Source of the DNA: Saprospiraceae bacterium
Lineage (GTDB): Bacteria > Bacteroidota > Bacteroidia > Chitinophagales > Saprospiraceae
Direction of reading: 5' to 3'
DNA length: 7,846 nucleotides
Assembly (NCBI GenBank): GCA_020528935.1
Contig: JAJDFU010000147.1
Coordinates: forward strand, 2,186-10,031
Below the pieces are notes generated by a model. That model was given only the letters and a program-made list of their open reading frames with translations, was not told the DNA's origin and did not search any database. Shown piece after piece: positions 5,640-7,846 of this stretch. Position numbers and translations under genes: made by a program. Positions within the stretch are counted from its first letter, which is position 1. The number at the start of each line of letters is the position of its first letter.

Positions 5640-7150
5640 CCGGATGGCCGGCGCAGGGCCTGATATGCCTGGCCCAAATACTCGATCAGGTCGCCGGCTA
5701 TGATGGCCTCCTGCTGGGTTTCCTCTGCAGCCAGGTCGCCGGAAAGGCCGTGTAAATACACGCCCAGTTGGGCGGCCTGGCCTGCCGGGTAGCCCTGTGC
5801 AAGCAGGCCGGTGAGCAAGCCAGTGAGTACATCACCGGTGCCCCCCGTAGCCATGCCGGGATTTCCGGTGGCGTTGAAATACACGGAACCGTCGGGAAGG
5901 GCAATGCTGGTGTGAGCCCCTTTGACCAACAGGACGATACCCAGCTTTTGGGCTTGCTCCCGCTGCAGGGCCAGCCGCTCGAAGCTGTCGGCCGTGCGGC
6001 CGAAAAGGCGTTCAAACTCTTTGGGATGGGGGGTCAGTATGCTGTTTTTCGGAAGCTCCTCCAGCCAGCCCTTGTTCTGCGCGATCAGGTTGAGCCCGTC
6101 TGCGTCGATCACTAAGGGCTCGTCTTGCCGCAACAACAGTTTTTCCATGACCTGTACTGTAGTTTGCCGCTGATCGATGCCCGGACCTATGCCCACGGCC
6201 TCGTAATTGCTCAGGGTAGGGACCTCCGAGAGGTAAAACTGATGGCGGTCCACGCTCACCATGGCCTCGGGTACGGCCTGCTGCAAAATGGAATAGGCAC
6301 AGGAGGGAGCGTGGATGGTCAGCAAGCCCACGCCGCTGCGCAGGCAGGCCCGGGCGGCCAGGATGGCTGCACCTACTTTTCCATAGCTCCCCACCATCAG
6401 CAAGGCGTGGCCGTAGGTGCCCTTGTGATCGTAGCGGCGGCGAGGGCGCAGCAACCGCTGCACGTATTCGGCATCCAGGTAGTAGTAGGGCGTTTCGGTG
6501 CGGTCGATAAAGCCGGCATCCAACCCAATGTCGCCCAGGGTCCACTCGCCCAGGGCGGCATCGTTCTCCGGGAAGAAGAACGCCAGCTTGGGCAGCTGAA
6601 AACTGAAGGTGTAATGGGCCTGAAAGGCAATGCCCTTCGAGGGCTGGTCGGCGAACAGGCCCGACGGCACGTCAATGGCGATGCGCGTGATCGGCTGGGC
6701 GTTCAGGTAGGCGAGCAGCTCGGCCCAGTACCCCTCCACCGGGCGGTTGAGCCCGGAGCCGAACAGGCCGTCGATGACCATGCTGTGCTCCGGGAGTTCG
6801 GGGAAAGCATCGCCCGCCTGAAGCTGGTGTACGGCAACCGATTCGCGCGAGGGCAGCCGCTCCCGGTTGAGCTGGTAGTCTTCGGAGGTGTTTTCGCTGA
6901 CCCGGCACTCAAATACCGTCAGGTCGTAAAAGCGCTGTTGCAGCAGGCGCGCTATAGCCAGGCCGTCGCCCCCGTTGTTGCCGGGGCCGCAAAAGACGAA
7001 GACCCGCCGGTCCAGGTCGTGGAAGTGCTGGGTGAACCACTGTACAAAGGCCGTTGCCGCGCGTTCCATTAATTCAATGGATGCAATGGGTTCGTGCTTA
7101 ATGGTGAACGCATCGAGCTCTCGGATCTGGGGCGCACTCAATATTTTCAT
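5636..7150 (-). CDS. nnr: Bifunctional NAD(P)H-hydrate epimerase / ADP-dependent NAD(P)H-hydrate dehydratase
   Basis: This enzyme repairs NADH and NADPH that have become hydrated. The N-terminal YjeF_N/NnrE half interconverts the R and S hydrates, and the C-terminal NnrD half dehydrates the S form using ADP (known for the family). The 504-residue length is typical of the fused form. In the epimerase half are 'VFCGPGNNGGDGLAIARLL' (52-70), 'VIDGLFGSGLNRPVEG' (125-140) and 'AIDVPSGL' (158-165). The dehydratase half starts near 'HKGTYGHALLMVGS' (242-255). It continues with 'AVGIGPGI' (318-325), 'VIDADGLNLI' (347-356), 'ILTPHPKEFERLFG' (371-384), 'LLVKGAHTSI' (407-416), and the nucleotide/anion loop 'NPGMATGGTGDVLTG' (430-444) with its Asp at 440. 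All key motifs are intact. The ATG at 7150 gives the usual N-terminus 'MKILSAPQIRELD'. The gene converges on the exported-protein gene, sharing a CTAG at 5636-5639, and diverges from the CoA-transferase. No clear promoter was found in the gap. Confidence 0.97.
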   Translation of the reverse strand: MKILSAPQIRELDAFTIKHEPIASIELMERAATAFVQWFTQHFHDLDRRVFVFCGPGNNGGDGLAIARLLQQRFYDLTVFECRVSENTSEDYQLNRERLPSRESVAVHQLQAGDAFPELPEHSMVIDGLFGSGLNRPVEGYWAELLAYLNAQPITRIAIDVPSGLFADQPSKGIAFQAHYTFSFQLPKLAFFFPENDAALGEWTLGDIGLDAGFIDRTETPYYYLDAEYVQRLLRPRRRYDHKGTYGHALLMVGSYGKVGAAILAARACLRSGVGLLTIHAPSCAYSILQQAVPEAMVSVDRHQFYLSEVPTLSNYEAVGIGPGIDQRQTTVQVMEKLLLRQDEPLVIDADGLNLIAQNKGWLEELPKNSILTPHPKEFERLFGRTADSFERLALQREQAQKLGIVLLVKGAHTSIALPDGSVYFNATGNPGMATGGTGDVLTGLLTGLLAQGYPAGQAAQLGVYLHGLSGDLAAEETQQEAIIAGDLIEYLGQAYQALRRPSG

Positions 7151-7188
7151 CCGGCTTTTTCAGCGAAGCTAAGGAATTTGGTCCACGA

Positions 7189-7196
7189 TAGGTTTG
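7189..7196 (+). promoter_or_regulatory. Possible Bacteroidota -7 element TAGGTTTG
   Basis: TAGGTTTG fits the known Bacteroidota -7 consensus TAnnTTTG exactly. The matching -33 TTTG is not at the expected distance (TTTG at 7177-7180 is too close), so support is weak. If used, it would start a transcript near 7203 toward the CoA-transferase, with about 145 bases of leader that include the 17-bp inverted repeat. Confidence 0.25.
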
Positions 7197-7284
7197 GATC
7201 GGATAGGGGAGCGGAACACTCAGGCAGAGGGCCGGATAGATGTTCGTTGAGCTGCCCCGGCGCCCGGCGACCGCAACCAGCCTT

Positions 7285-7336
7285 ATGCCGTTTAAAAAAT
7301 AAAAAGCCGCAAGCTATTTTATTTTTTAAACGGTAT
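7285..7336. repeat. Perfect 17-bp A/T-rich inverted repeat before the CoA-transferase
   Basis: CCGTTTAAAAAATAAAA (7288-7304) is the exact reverse complement of TTTTATTTTTTAAACGG (7317-7333). Pairing extends outward with one G-T wobble to 7285/7336 and inward through AGC (7305-7307) with GCT (7313-7315), leaving the loop CGCAA. The right arm ends 15 bases before the ATG at 7349. It could be a bidirectional terminator, an attenuator in the leader, or a symmetric operator between the two divergent genes. The low G+C stands out against its surroundings. Confidence 0.85.
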
Positions 7337-7348
7337 TATTTTGCGAAT

Positions 7349-7816
7349 ATGGCAACGTCCGACTTCTTTCGCGATCTGGTGGTGGTGGAGCTGGCCAGCG
7401 TACTGGCAGGGCCGGCCGTGGGGCAGTTCTTTGCCGAGTTGGGGGCCCGGGTGATCAAGGTCGAGAACAGGCGTACGGGCGGGGATGTGACTCGTCGTTG
7501 GCGCCAACGGGGCGAGGATCCGGAGCGTTCGTATTCCGCGTACTACTGCAGCACCGACTGGGGTAAGGAAAGGCGGCTGATGGACCTGAGTGACCCCGCC
7601 GAACGGGAAACGGCGCTGGAACTCATCGCCGGTGCCGATGTGCTCATCAGCAACTTCAAACCCGCCTCGGCCACGCGGCTCGGCCTGGATGCCGAAGCGC
7701 TTCGGGCACGCTCTCCGCGGCTGATCTACGGGCAGATCCCCAGTTTTTGCCGGGGAGACGAGCCTCCTTCCCTCCACGTAGTGCCGCCGGCCCTGGCACG
7801 GCTCCCGACCCTTTGA
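7349..7816 (+). CDS. CaiB/BaiF family (class III) CoA-transferase, N-terminal part, disrupted near the window end
   Basis: Class III CoA-transferases move coenzyme A between carboxylic acids; the substrate cannot be told from this fragment. The start 'MATSDFFRDLVVVELASVLAGPAVGQFFAELGARVIKVE' shows the family's N-terminal Rossmann-like segment ('VVELASVLAGP', then 'ELGARVIKVEN'). Residues 88-130 carry 'KERRLMDLSDP', 'LISNFKPASATRLGLD' and 'RLIYGQI', all typical. Family members are about 380-400 residues, but this frame stops after 155. After 'YGQI' the sequence reads 'PSFCRGDEPPSLHVV', where members have roughly 'PGFG.GDeRPAFDVV' with a catalytic Asp; here that Asp position reads His. It then loses similarity and meets TGA at 7814-7816. 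I chose the ATG at 7349 because family similarity begins there and the frame upstream of it is unrelated. The gene is either broken or affected by low-quality sequence at the window end. Confidence 0.8.
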   Translation: MATSDFFRDLVVVELASVLAGPAVGQFFAELGARVIKVENRRTGGDVTRRWRQRGEDPERSYSAYYCSTDWGKERRLMDLSDPAERETALELIAGADVLISNFKPASATRLGLDAEALRARSPRLIYGQIPSFCRGDEPPSLHVVPPALARLPTL

Positions 7817-7846
7817 GCCCCTCCGGCAGGGCCCCCCGCCCACATG

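Noticed and set aside
4949..5755. 268-codon plus-strand frame and several minus-strand frames over the repeat region
   Set aside because: A 27-base repeat without stops keeps several frames open at once; only the 3309-5639 frame has a signal peptide and family motifs.
5768..7072. Plus-strand frames of 115 and 315 codons opposite nnr
   Set aside because: They are mirrors of the intact NAD(P)H-hydrate repair gene and contain no recognisable domain.

Overview
The window looks like a piece of a Bacteroidota chromosome with moderately high G+C. The evidence is the DnaK sequence type, A-rich translation starts without Shine-Dalgarno motifs (at 588 and 3309), and an opening fragment that resembles DUF4249-type Bacteroidota lipoproteins. 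A marine or Saprospirales-like member is plausible but is only inference. Nothing indicates a phage, plasmid, CRISPR array, insertion sequence, rRNA or tRNA.

Layout from left to right. (1) Positions 3-356 hold the 3' end of a probable surface lipoprotein gene. (2) Positions 357-587 are a regulatory gap with an inverted repeat, a good sigma-54-like -24/-12 element and a small hairpin just downstream of it. (3) Positions 588-2507 are a complete dnaK, closed by a strong intrinsic terminator at 2529-2572. (4) Positions 2573-3308 are about 735 bases without a convincing gene but with at least five perfect or near-perfect hairpins. (5) Positions 3309-5639 encode a large exported protein of the group often labelled 'carbohydrate-binding family V/XII'. 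It has three related N-terminal modules, a very Trp/Tyr/Gly-rich middle, and an Arg/Pro/Ser/Thr repeat tail. (6) On the minus strand, 7150-5636 is a complete bifunctional NAD(P)H-hydrate repair enzyme whose stop codon overlaps that of the exported protein in one CTAG. (7) The divergent gap 7151-7348 carries a perfect 17-bp A/T-rich inverted repeat. (8) From 7349 a CaiB/BaiF-type CoA-transferase begins. It keeps family similarity for about 130 residues, then degrades and stops early near the window edge.

The genes do not form one pathway. DnaK and the Nnr enzyme are both housekeeping and damage-control functions (protein folding; repair of hydrated NADH/NADPH). The exported repeat protein is the least understood product. 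The items most worth follow-up are the structured non-coding block before the exported protein, the module and repeat architecture of that protein, the 17-bp inverted repeat before the CoA-transferase, and the sigma-54-like dnaK promoter.
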